NCBI RefSeq assembly: GCF_002878395.1
Contig: NC_061114.1
Coordinates: forward strand, 145,854,160 to 145,918,159
Reading direction: 5' to 3'
DNA length: 64,000 nt
Source: Capsicum annuum
Lineage: Eukaryota > Streptophyta > Magnoliopsida > Solanales > Solanaceae
The notes under the pieces were generated by a model that saw nothing but the letters and a program-made list of their open reading frames with translations, did not search any database and was not told the DNA's origin. The translations under genes were made by a program, and so were the position numbers. This document shows positions 23,591 through 33,600 of the stretch, piece by piece. Within the stretch, counting starts at the first letter, position 1. Every line of letters starts with the position of its first letter.

Positions 23591-24940
23591 GAAATAGAAA
23601 TTTAGTATGCTTTCTTCTATGAATTGATCAAGTCCATTAAAGGGAATAATACACCATGGTATTTTGATTTTGCAAACTATGTAGTGAGTTGAGTACTGCC
23701 CGAAGGATTATGTAACCATCAAATGAAATGATTTTTATTTGATGCAAAAGGATATTTTTGGGATGATACATTTCTATTTTAGGAGTGTCCCAATGGATCT
23801 ATAAGATGGTGTGTCATGTACATAGAAATAAATGATATCTTGGAAGCTTGTCACTTTTCATCTTACGACGGTCACCATAAAGGAATCCACATCACCGCAA
23901 AGATTCTCCAATGCGGGTTTTATTGGCCTTCAATGTAAAGGGACACCAGTGAGAGGGTTAAATCTTTTCACAAATGTAAAATGTATGGGGTCTTTCAAGA
24001 AGACACGAGATTCCCCTCAAATCTAATCATAAGGAGGAGCTGTTTGATATGTGGGGGATTGATTTCATGTGTCCTTTTGTGGGTCATTTGGGAATAAATA
24101 CATTTTGGTGGCGGTCGACTATGTCTCCAAATGGGTGGAAGTCATTGTACTTCCCACTAATGAGAGAAAGTATGTTAACTCATCTCTGAAAAAGAATATT
24201 TTCACAAGGTTCAGCTCTCCTTGGGCCATCATTACTGTTGGTCGCTCGCATTTTTCCAATAGGCTGTTTGGTACACTTCTTGACAAGTATGGAGTTAAGC
24301 ACAAAGTGACCACTATATTCCACCACCAAACAAGTTTTCAAGTGGAGGTGTCGAATTAGAAAATCAAGGACATACTCAAAGAGAAGGTACATATAGGCCG
24401 CACAAATTGGGCTAGGCAACTTGATGATGTGGTTTGGGCTTATAGAACAGCATATAAAACCCCAATTAGCATGTCACCCTACCAATTGGTATTTGTTAAG
24501 GCATTCCATTTACCAGTTGAGCTTGCGCATAAAGCTTTGTAGGTTTTGGAGAGGTTAATTATGAATTTGGGAGAAGAATCCAAGGCAAGGGTCACACAAC
24601 TCCATGAGATAAAAGAGTTCCGCCTAAAGGATTATGAGATTTCTACATTGTATAAACAAAAAATGAAGAAAAGGGATGATATTCGAATATCACGGCAAGA
24701 ATTCCATGTTCGACATAATTTACTCCTCTACAACTATCATTTGAAACTCTTCGTTGGTAATCTCCGCTCAAAGTGGTCGGGACCTTTTGTTATTTCTAAT
24801 GTCTACCCAAATGGTGCAGTCGAGTTGGAAGATAATAAAGCAAATAAATTCATAGTAAATGGCCAAAGGGTGAAGCACTACAATGAGAAAATCTCTATGG
24901 TGGCCAAGGTGGAATACTTTAACTTCAAAGATACTATATA
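23591..24940 (+). pseudogene. E4 integrase remnant (Athila type)
   Basis: An HHCC-region remnant (G-H-H-K-G-I-H-I-T-A-K, then L-Q-C-G-F-Y-W-P) lies at about 23860-23935. The catalytic core follows: W-G-I-D-F-M (first Asp) near 24051-24070, then an open frame 24069-24359 with [12 protein letters not shown]. The second catalytic Asp region reads [10 protein letters not shown], so that Asp is Val. The Glu is kept in Q-V-E-V-S-N. After a stop at 24357 the C-terminal part continues (W-A-Y-R-T-A, then 24546-24941 ending G-Q-R-V-K-H-Y-N). It has no chromodomain, as expected for Athila. It is inactive. Confidence 0.8.
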
Positions 24941-26885
24941 GTGAAATCAGAGAGTCGTGCCGTGATTTTAGATTAGGCGCTTGATGGGAGTCAACCCACT
25001 CTTAACTTATTTTGTGTTTTTTTGATGCTTTTTAGGTATTTTAACGTAAATGGTATACTCAGAAAAACAGGGAAAAATAGAGCTGTAAAACTGATAGCTA
25101 TGCAGGGAATGAAAAAATAGATAAAAAATAGGGCATCTAAACCTTAATTACACAATCATTTCAACAAGATTGTGAACATGTCGCCACGATTGTAGTATTA
25201 GACTCGTACAATGCTTACTATAAAATGGACCCTTTATCATCTCTTTTACTTTTTAAATTTTCTTCAATAAGGGAACTTTAGGCCTATAGGTTGGGGGTAT
25301 AAGTGGCGAGTTTATGTGAGGTCCCTTAGAAATAATTGAAATTTTCCTAGATTGAGTGGCAAAGAATACAAGAGAAGTCTGAGTACCTGTAGCATAGCAA
25401 ATGGTAAATTTGGGGTCTCTTCGTACACTATTGACGAAGTTTAAGTAGCCATATAGTTTTCAGGTTTGAAGCCGAATAGTAAGACAAATATGTTAGTGGT
25501 AGCCATAGTGTAGAAAGTGAGCATGGTTATAATGCAAAATGAACAACCCTCTTCGTCCAAAAATTTTAAAAAAGAAAGAGTGTGGACGTAAGCAATGTAA
25601 TAAAAAATTTTCTCTTTTTTGTGGCTCCACAAGTGTTTGAATTATGATTAGAAATAGATAAGCCTATTTTATCTCTCACGGTAGGGACATTTGAGCCTCC
25701 TTGGTGAATTTCCTATTCCATATGTAGTGAGCTTTTAGTTTTCATCTCTTGAATACGTGTATTGTCTAGAACATTCCTTGATAGTCTTTCAAAACTAATT
25801 TTTATTGTATATGATTGGATAAGTGATCTTAGTCCATCTTTGTTATCTTGGAAACCACTTTGGCCTCGAAAGCATACCCAATCATAAGTGCAATCCTTGG
25901 TTTCCCAGTTTGAGCCTTTGGACCTTTCATTGGAAAACTCATTACCAGCCGTGTGCCATAATTTGTATCCCTCTTTTGAACTGTACCCTTCTTCAACTTG
26001 AAAATGCAACGTAAGGCTTAAAGAAAAATTTAGGGTTAGTATAAGTTCATTGAAGAAAGCTTGATGCTAAAAAGTTTTATCGAAATACCTTATTAGCCTA
26101 AACTGTGAAAATAAATTATTAAAAATGTATTGAGTCCATCAAAGAAATGAATTTAAAAAATTTTCATGAAAAGGGAGTAAAGTAAAAGTGGTGAAAAAAG
26201 AAAGCAAAAGAGAGGCATACAAAAAGAAAGAAAATAAAGAAGAGTGACCCTTAGTTAAAAAAAGGATTATAAAGTGTGGTGTAGATGTTCAAGGAAAGGT
26301 GTAGCCATGTTTCTCCAACTGATATCCTACCCTAACCTAAATCCACATTACAAACTTAGAAAGTCCTTTGAGTTCTCTGAACATTTACTTTTTTTTTGTA
26401 GTGGCAATTTAAAATATGGGTAAGCCTATGGTATAACACTTGTTACATTGAGGTTTCTTTTGTGAGGGAGAGCGTTCTTGCACTTAAAAGTCCTTGTTAC
26501 ATATTTAGTATGTTGGTGTTTGAAAATTCTCTTTCTTGTAAGGATGGCATGTGAAAAAGTTGAGGTGGGTGATTTTTATCACCTTTTGTGCAATAAGTCA
26601 AATAGAGTCTAGCTCAATTATAGTCTAACGGGAGTCACCTCTAGAATATTAGTCCTTGTTTCTTGGTTCCTCTTTAAAGTCTTATGCACAATTGGGTATT
26701 GCATTTTCTTAAGAGGGTTGTAGCAAAATTAGCCTAGCGTATGTACAATAAGCTACTTATGGTTGCTACTCAAGTGGAAGTCGGTATAGATTTTAAGGCA
26801 TAGAAATTTGGGTTTATAAAATTGTTGTCTCAAAGTGAAAGGTAGTGTTACTTGAGGATAAGAAAATGATTTAAGTTGGGGTTGT
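24941..26885 (+). other. E4 copy A 3' untranslated region and polypurine tract
   Basis: 1.9 kb without a coherent ORF, matching 28959-29832 in its last 0.9 kb (from about 25950). It ends AAGTTGGGGTTGT directly before LTR2, which is the polypurine tract. A-rich runs occur at 26150-26260. Confidence 0.65.
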
Positions 26886-27933
26886 TGATGAGTGGTGATT
26901 TTACCACTCATTATCACACAACATTCATGTACATTACCTTATTTTGAATGCATAAAAGAGATACACTTTTAAATGAATTCTCTAATATCCACTCTTTGCA
27001 GGCATAGAGCTGGTTGGGTTTAAAGAGGTAGATTGAAGCTTATAATGATCAACAGCTAGCAGGAAAAGTGCAACTGAAGACTTAGAGTAGCCTCGGCTAC
27101 CATGATAGCGGTCAGAGTAATGCAATCGTGGTCAGTCAAATTAGCTAACACAACGTGACCGCTTAGTCACAACCATAACTGTGGTTGCGCGATCACAGAC
27201 AAAGCTCCACGATCGTGGTATAGCAATATAAATATGTAAAGGGCATTGTGGTAAATTTGATAGATGAATCAAAGTTTATATGGAGGATTCAAAACACTTG
27301 GAAAGAGGAGGGACCCTAGAATTGCAGAGAAAAATATTAATCGCTCATGTTATTTGTAATTCTTGTTCTAAATGGAGATTAGTGAAATTGAAGTGTGGGA
27401 TTTAAGATTATTTTACTCTCTCTTATTACGAACTCCATAGATGCACCACATGGTAAAATTATTTTCTCCTATCTAATGAGTAGCTGACTTCTTTAGTCTT
27501 GGGATTATGTTGAAGTATAGTGTAATGGTGTGTGGGTACTGTTGTGTTTTCATGGATTTTAGTTGTTAAGTATGGATTACACCGTTGCATGAATTTATGG
27601 GTTGGAATTTAATGGGTGAAAACCTGAAGTCTCCAAATGGTTTTGATGGGTGAAAACCCCAAACATCTAGAAATCCTTTATCATCCTCACAAAAGTGATG
27701 AATATGATATTATGTAACCCATAATATACTCTAAAGAGGGTTATAGGGGGACAAGGCAATGGTAGCCAATTGAGACTATGGTTTACTACCTTTTACAAAC
27801 TTATAAATAAGTGTATTAGGAATGTAAATCATGTCAAGAGCATGATCCAAGAAATAGGGATGCTTGATTGAGGTATTGGGTAATTATGAAAATTTGTACA
27901 CTTGTTAGATTCTCGAAAGATCGAATGGGTGAA
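26886..27933 (+). repeat. E4 LTR2 (middle, shared LTR)
   Basis: It begins TGATGAGTGGTG and runs to the same truncation point as LTR1. It serves as 3' LTR of copy A and 5' LTR of copy B. It carries a perfect 12-bp palindrome CCACGATCGTGG at 27207-27218 in the GC-richer block, which is decayed in LTR1 and LTR3. Confidence 0.75.
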
Positions 27934-28008
27934 ATCATTATAGTATAGTGGTAAATATTCCCGCCTATCACACGAGTGACCCAGGTTTGATCCTCAAAAA
28001 TGGTGCTA
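27934..28008 (+). pseudogene. tRNA-Asp-derived sequence, copy 2
   Basis: Same 75-base length and position as 22223-22297. Here the anticodon reads ATC in place of GTC, the T-arm GGTTTGATCC, and the terminal CCA reads CTA. It keeps CCCGCC in the anticodon stem where copy 1 has decayed, so the two copies have aged independently from a common chimeric ancestor. Confidence 0.8.
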
Positions 28009-28011
28009 TTT

Positions 28012-28045
28012 TGATAACGCTAAACTCACTCCCATAATTAAGAGG
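28012..28045 (-). repeat. Inverted LTR end (U5), copy 2
   Basis: TGATAACGCTAAACTCACTC plus the next bases match copy 1 and the reverse complement of the LTR3 end, again ending at AAGAGGG against the RT coding sequence. Confidence 0.8.
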
Positions 28046-28958
28046 GTTTGATGCGGGGGTGATCTATCCTATATCCAATAGTATGGAGGCGAGCCCCGTG
28101 CAATGTGTCCAAAAAAGGTGGTTTCACAGTAGTTAAGAATGAAAAAATTGATCGCATCCTCCTTCAATCGGTTAATGAATGGCGAGTGTGTATGGACTAC
28201 CAAAAATTGAACTCATGGACTGAGAAGGTCCATTTTCCAATGTCATTCATGGATCAAATGCTAGATAGGCTTATCGGTAGAGGGTGGTATTGCTTTTTTG
28301 ATGGATACATTAGGTACAATCAAATTTGTATTGCCTAGAGGACCAAGAAAAGACAACTTTTACTTACCCATATAGTACATTCGCATTCAAGAAAATGCCC
28401 TTTGGGTTGTGTAATGCCCCAGCAACCTTTCAATGTTGCATGTTGTCAATATTTGCAAATATAGTTGAGGACTCTATGGAAGTGTTTATGGACGACTTTT
28501 CGATAGTTGGGAACCTTTTTGACTCATGCCTCAAGCGTTTGAACAAAGTGCTTGAAAGATGCGTGGAAACGAACCTTATATTTATTTGGGAGAAGTGCCA
28601 CTTTATGATCAAAGAATAAAAAATAGATCATATTAGGCCATAAGATATCAGAAAGGGAATTCAAGTGGATCAAGCCAAGGTTGAGGTAATTGCTAAGCTC
28701 CCACCTCCTTTTTCCATAAAAGGTGTTCGAAGTTTCTTTAGCCATGTTGGGTTCTTTAGACATTTTGTTAAGGATTTTTATAGCTCACACCATGTGTAAG
28801 CTCCTTGAGAAATAATCTAAATTCAAATTTGATGAGGCATAATTGAAAGCCTACGAGCATCTCAAGGAGTTGCGCATTTGAACACCCATTATCATTGCTT
28901 TGGATTGGTCATTACCATTTGAGATAGTGTATGACATAAGTGGTATTGCTCCTTGTGC
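28046..28958 (+). pseudogene. E4 reverse transcriptase remnant, copy B
   Basis: Better preserved than copy A in the RT fingers and palm. Frames 28105-28338 and 28326-28619 read K-K-G-G-F-T-V-V-K-N-E-K, W-R-V-C-M-D-Y-Q-K-L-N-S-W, F-G-L-C-N-A-P-A-T-F-Q and E-V-F-M-D-D-F-S-I-V-G (active-site M-D-D-F). It stops inside the connection domain at the equivalent of copy A position 23240, where a deletion of about 2.7 kb joins it to the 3' region. Integrase is gone. Confidence 0.75.
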
Positions 28959-29832
28959 TATTATCTTTATCCCTGTTTTGAACCGTACCCTTCTTGAGTT
29001 TTAAAGTGTAATATGAGGCTTAAAGCAAAATTTAGGGTTAGTATAAGTTGATTGAAGAAAGCTTGATGCTAAAAAGTTTTTATCGAAATACCTTATGATC
29101 CTAAACCATGAAAATAAATTATTAAAAAAGGAATTAGTCCATCAAAGGAATGAATTACAAAAAGTTTACATGTAAAGGGAGTAAAGGAAAACTGGTGAAA
29201 AAAGAAGGCAAAAGAGAGACATACAAAAAGAAGAAAATAAAGAAGAGTAACCCTTAGTTAAAAGGGAGGATTATAAAGTGTGGCGTAGATGTTCAAGGAA
29301 AGGTGTAGCCATGTTTCTCCAACTGATAGCCTACCCTAACCCAAATCCATATTACAAACTTAGAAATTCCTTTAAGTTCTCTGACCATTTACTTTCTTTG
29401 TAGTGGCAATTGAAAATATAGGCAAGCCTATGTTGTGACACTTGTTACATTGAGGTTTGTTGATATTTGAAAATTATCTTTCTTTTAAGGATAGCATGTG
29501 AAAAAGTTGAGGTGGGTGATTTTTTTCACCTTCCGAGTAATGAGTCAAATAGAGTATAGCTTAATTGTAGTCTAACGGGAGTCACCTTTAGAATATCTCT
29601 CCTTGTTTCTGGGTTGCTCTTTAAAGTCTTATGTACATTTGAGTATTGCATTATATTATGAGGGGTGTAGTGAAATTAGCCTAGCACAGGTACAATGAGC
29701 TACTTATGGTTGCTACTCAAGTAGAAATCGATATAGACTTTAAGGCATATCAATTTGGGCTTATAAAATTGTTGTCTTAAAGTGAAAGGTAGTGTTACTT
29801 GAGGACATGAAAATTCTTTAAGTTGGGGTTGT
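28959..29832 (+). other. E4 copy B 3' region after a 2.7-kb internal deletion
   Basis: It starts at the equivalent of about 25948 in copy A (TTTATCCCTGTTTTGAACCG against TTGTATCCCTCTTTTGAACTG) and runs collinearly to the polypurine tract AAGTTGGGGTTGT before LTR3. It is non-coding. Confidence 0.7.
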
Positions 29833-31273
29833 TGATGAGTGGTGATTTTTCCACTAATTCTCACACAACATTCATGTACATTACCTTGTTTTGAATGCAT
29901 AAATGAGATACCCTTGTGAATGAATTCTCTAATGTCCACTCTTTGCAGGCATAGAGTTAATTTGATTTAAATAGGTAAATTGAAGCTTATAATGATCAAA
30001 AGGTAGCAGGAAAAGTTCAGCTAAAAACTTAGAGTAGCCTTGGCTACCACGATCGCGGTCGGAGTAATGCAATCATGGTTAGTCAAATTAGCTAACACAA
30101 TGTGACCGCTTAGTCACAGTAGTAACCACAATTATGCGATCGTAGTCAAAGCCCTGCAATCATGACATAGCGGGATAAATGTGTTAAGGGCATTGTGGTA
30201 AATTCGACGGATGATTCAAGATTTATATGGAGGATTTAAAACACTTGGAAAGAGGAGGGACCCTAGAATTGGAGAGAAAAATTTTGATTGCTCATGTTAT
30301 TTATAATTCATGTTCCAAATGGAAAATAGTGAAATTGAAGTGTGGGATTGAAGATTATTTTATCCTCTCTTAATACGAACTCCATGGATGCACCACCTGG
30401 TAAAATTCTTTTCTCTTATCTAATGAGTAGCTGACTTCTTTAGTTTTGGGATTATGTTGAAGTATAGCGTAATGGTGTGTGGGTATTGTTGTATTTGCAT
30501 AGATTTTAGTTGTTTATTATGGATTCCACTATTTCTTGTGTTTATGAGTTGGAATTTAAAGGGTGAAAACCTGAAATATCTAAATGGGTTTGAGGGGTGA
30601 AAACCCCAAACTCTAGAAACCCTTTATCATCCTCAAAAAAAGGATGAATGTGAACATTAGGTAACCCATAATATCCTTGAAAGGGGGTTATAGAGGGGCA
30701 AGGTAATGGTGGATAATCAAGCCAATTGTTACTACCTTTTGTAATATTAGAAAGAAATTTATTGGGAGTGTAAATCATGTCAATAGCATCATCCTAGAAA
30801 TAGGGATGCTTTATTAGTGTCTTTGGTGATTATGAAACTTTGTACACTTGTTAGGTGCTCGAAAGAGCCAACGGGTGAAATCGTTGTGGTCTTATTGAAA
30901 GATTCACCCCAATGATCTTTGACCTAGCCTATCCTTTAGTTAACAACTAAATTTCATGATGAACTAACATCAACCCACATGCAACATCTCTAGGTAGACT
31001 TAAACCCAAGATTTCCTAAAATCTTGAATTCAAAGTAAAAGTTTCATTCACCAAGTGCTTCTTAAAGTTTGTTGTGAAGAGTTTCCAAACAAATCGCCCC
31101 ATTTTATTTTACATGTCATTTTATTAGCATTTTGGGTAATCTAGTCGTAATTTGTGCATCCATGGGGTTTGAAGTCTATAATTCACTCCTTGAGATTCGA
31201 CCCTAACTCTAGTTGAGTTGTTTGACAACGACCTCCTCACCCCTTAATTATGGGAGTGAGTTGAGTGTTATCG
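29833..31273 (+). repeat. E4 LTR3, the only complete LTR of the array (1.44 kb)
   Basis: It begins TGATGAGTGGTG and ends GGGAGTGAGTTGAGTGTTATC with the last bases altered. At the position where LTR1 and LTR2 switch to tRNA sequence it reads GAAATCGTTGTGGTC, sharing TCGTTGT with the 5' end of tRNA-Asp. Then follow 390 bases of normal LTR. Confidence 0.75.
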
Positions 31274-31793
31274 GTGTGTCCGACCCTGTGGCGACTTTGG
31301 GATAACTCTAAAACTGAGACCAACACAACTAAGTCAAACCACCCAATATCCAACTAATCCAATGCGGAAGCTATAAATAAATACCATGATAATAAGCTAA
31401 TATAAGTGTACTTATGTGTAACATAAATAACCCATACCATACCCAAGTCCACAGTAGTTTATCAAAAGCCTCTAAACCAACCAAAGAGTACCTAGTCGGA
31501 ACTTGTCGCCGACCATAGCAAAAAACCACAGTCTATGAAAGATAAGAGATATGTAAAGTAAGCCATGACATGAAATAAATGCCTTCTGAAATATGGAAGC
31601 TCACCACTTCAACCCAATATTGACTGTACCTGAATTTGATCACTAAGAAAGAGGAATAGAACGGCCAGTTCCTGCAAGTGTTAGTATACAACTGCCAGTA
31701 GATATGTTAGTGGGTGAAGACTAGAATGCACTCAGGACAAGGATAAAATAATTACATATACAAGTAAAGTAAAACCATCCATAATGCATAAAA

Positions 31794-31795
<2 letters not shown>

Positions 31796-31832
<37 letters not shown>
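31796..31832. repeat. (AT)n microsatellite in E3 LTR A
   Basis: 37 bases of alternating A and T. The same site in LTR B (about 38062-38073) has only six repeats, so it expanded after E3 inserted or contracted in LTR B. Confidence 0.9.
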
Positions 31833-31833
<1 letters not shown>

Positions 31834-33587
31834 CCATGCCGGGAAAGGGAACTGGTTTTAGCATGCCTTGTAAAACATTCACCTGGGCTGTGTATCTTTG
31901 CCGTCCTAAACCATCCACAGGATATGTGGGTTAAGATACACCTACTGAAAGGGCCCGAGTGTGTGTAGCCGCACAACTAGGGATACATGCCATAGGATGA
32001 GTTGTATATCCCCCAAATATATTGTGAAGTCATGCATACAATCACCAAGACGAATCTTATGTCAGTAAATATAAGTTTCCAGTTTTTGTCCCCACGAGAG
32101 CTCCACCTTTCATAGCTTAGCAAAACCTTTCCCCATTATTGCCGAATTAAAACCAATTTCTAAATAACCAAACCATTATTCATTTATTAAATAAGGCCAT
32201 TGATATTGGTATCGTCATACCAACCCTTACATGCAAGTACCATGCATAGCCAACCGTTCATAGGTTTAGGAGACTTTCAAGTGTCCTACCGTTTAACATA
32301 TTAAACCAGTTGGGGAAATTCCATGTTCCACACAATCATAAAAATTTAGCCTTTTTCTTTTCCAAACCATTTAAACCAATTCCATTAATGCATTTACTTG
32401 AGGGATCTCCATGTATCCCACAAGGTTTTAAAAATAGACCAACCATGACCACCAAAGCCTTTAACCTTTAAACCATTCAAAACCATTTTAGACCATACCA
32501 AACATTCAAAGTATTTAAATCATTTAAACTATTTAAAACATGAAAAACCATCCAAATCCACTTTGGGTTCCATTATCAAATCAAACCATGCAAGAGTTAT
32601 AATGAAAGTTCAACAATAGAGTAAAAACATTCTTTAAGGTATTTTATCAAACAAGTTGATGGCATACCTTTGCAAAGACCAAAACCAATGCATAAACAAC
32701 CATAATTATGGATACTCAACACCCCATTGTTAAACCATAACTAACCAATAACCACATATGCAAACCATTACATAAAACATGTAAAAAAATGATTTAAACC
32801 AATACCAAACAATGTGCATCAAAACCCTCAACTTATATTTCGAAACCACCATTCATGATTCATAAATCAATGTTTAAAAGACAATACACATTCCTTTGTT
32901 TGGAAATAAACAATGATTAAAAGAGTAAATGCCTTATACATGAAGATTCATGGAACAAATCTTGACTTTTGAGCCCTTTGAAGAATACTTGAGAAACCCT
33001 AGCCTCCAATCTTTCAAAAGTGCATTTGAAAGAGTATTTTAGGTGTTTTAATCATTTACAAAGTGTTATGGAAGGATACCAAATTTTATATAATGTGAGA
33101 ACTTAAAGGATTTGAAGTAGGAAATGTCCAAACTAAAATTTTCATAAAAATTATAACAAGTCATACCTAGGGGTACAACTCCCCTTACCGCCAATATCCT
33201 AGGGTACGAGTGGTACCCCAACTCGTGCCCAAACCTTGCCATGACCTTACCTACTACTTTCTATACGAATCCACCTACCTAATTTGTACCCAAAGGTATG
33301 AGTGACACCCTCAGTCATACCCACAAACTTTATCTAGGGTAGACTCCACAATACCACGACAACCATGCACCATATGACTGGCCCTACACCACTAGTATGC
33401 TCCTATATGACTCATACCCTATTTATTCATATCTTGGGTAGTATCCAAGACAACCATTCTTCCTAGGGATTGATTTAACCATTTAGACACCCCACAAATT
33501 TTATTCAAGGGTACGATTGGTACCCTTGAGTCGTACCAAATCAAAAAGATCCAAAACTTGAGAAATTTTTCAAGGATCCAAATTTCA

Positions 33588-33600
33588 GTCTCCCCCACTA
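33588..33600 (-). other. E3 polypurine tract
   Basis: The minus strand reads TAGTGGGGGAGAC and abuts the LTR start TGAAATTTGGATCC. It is preceded on the minus strand by GAGGATGAATGATCC, a sequence also seen before the H and E5 tracts. Confidence 0.7.

Larger units (their letters stand above)
21177..31273 (+). mobile_element. E4: Athila-like tandem array, LTR-internal-LTR-internal-LTR
   Basis: Three LTR copies start TGATGAG at 21177, 26886 and 29833. Between them are a pol-bearing internal region (22336-26885) and a shortened one (28046-29832). LTR1 and LTR2 have the same abnormal 3' end (tRNA-Asp sequence, inverted LTR end, then RT). LTR3 has a normal LTR end (GAGTTGAGTGTTATC). A middle LTR with a 5'-LTR-type right side is what unequal exchange between the 3' LTR of one copy and the 5' LTR of another would give. 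The insertion site is LTR A of E3. The flanking duplication has decayed (GCAGA / GTGTG against GCATG in the empty site). Confidence 0.7.
21018..33587 (-). repeat. E3 3' LTR (LTR A), split by E4 between 21176 and 31274
   Basis: The left part ends '...CATATAATAAGATAGCA'. The right part resumes with the GACCC...GTG.CGACTTTGGGATAA text that directly follows 'CATATAACAAGATAGCATGTTCAACC' in LTR B at about 37525-37560. LTR B is therefore the empty site for E4. The right part carries a long TA run and, near 33170-33550, repeated GGTACGA / GAGTCGTACC phrases in both orientations. Confidence 0.65.
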
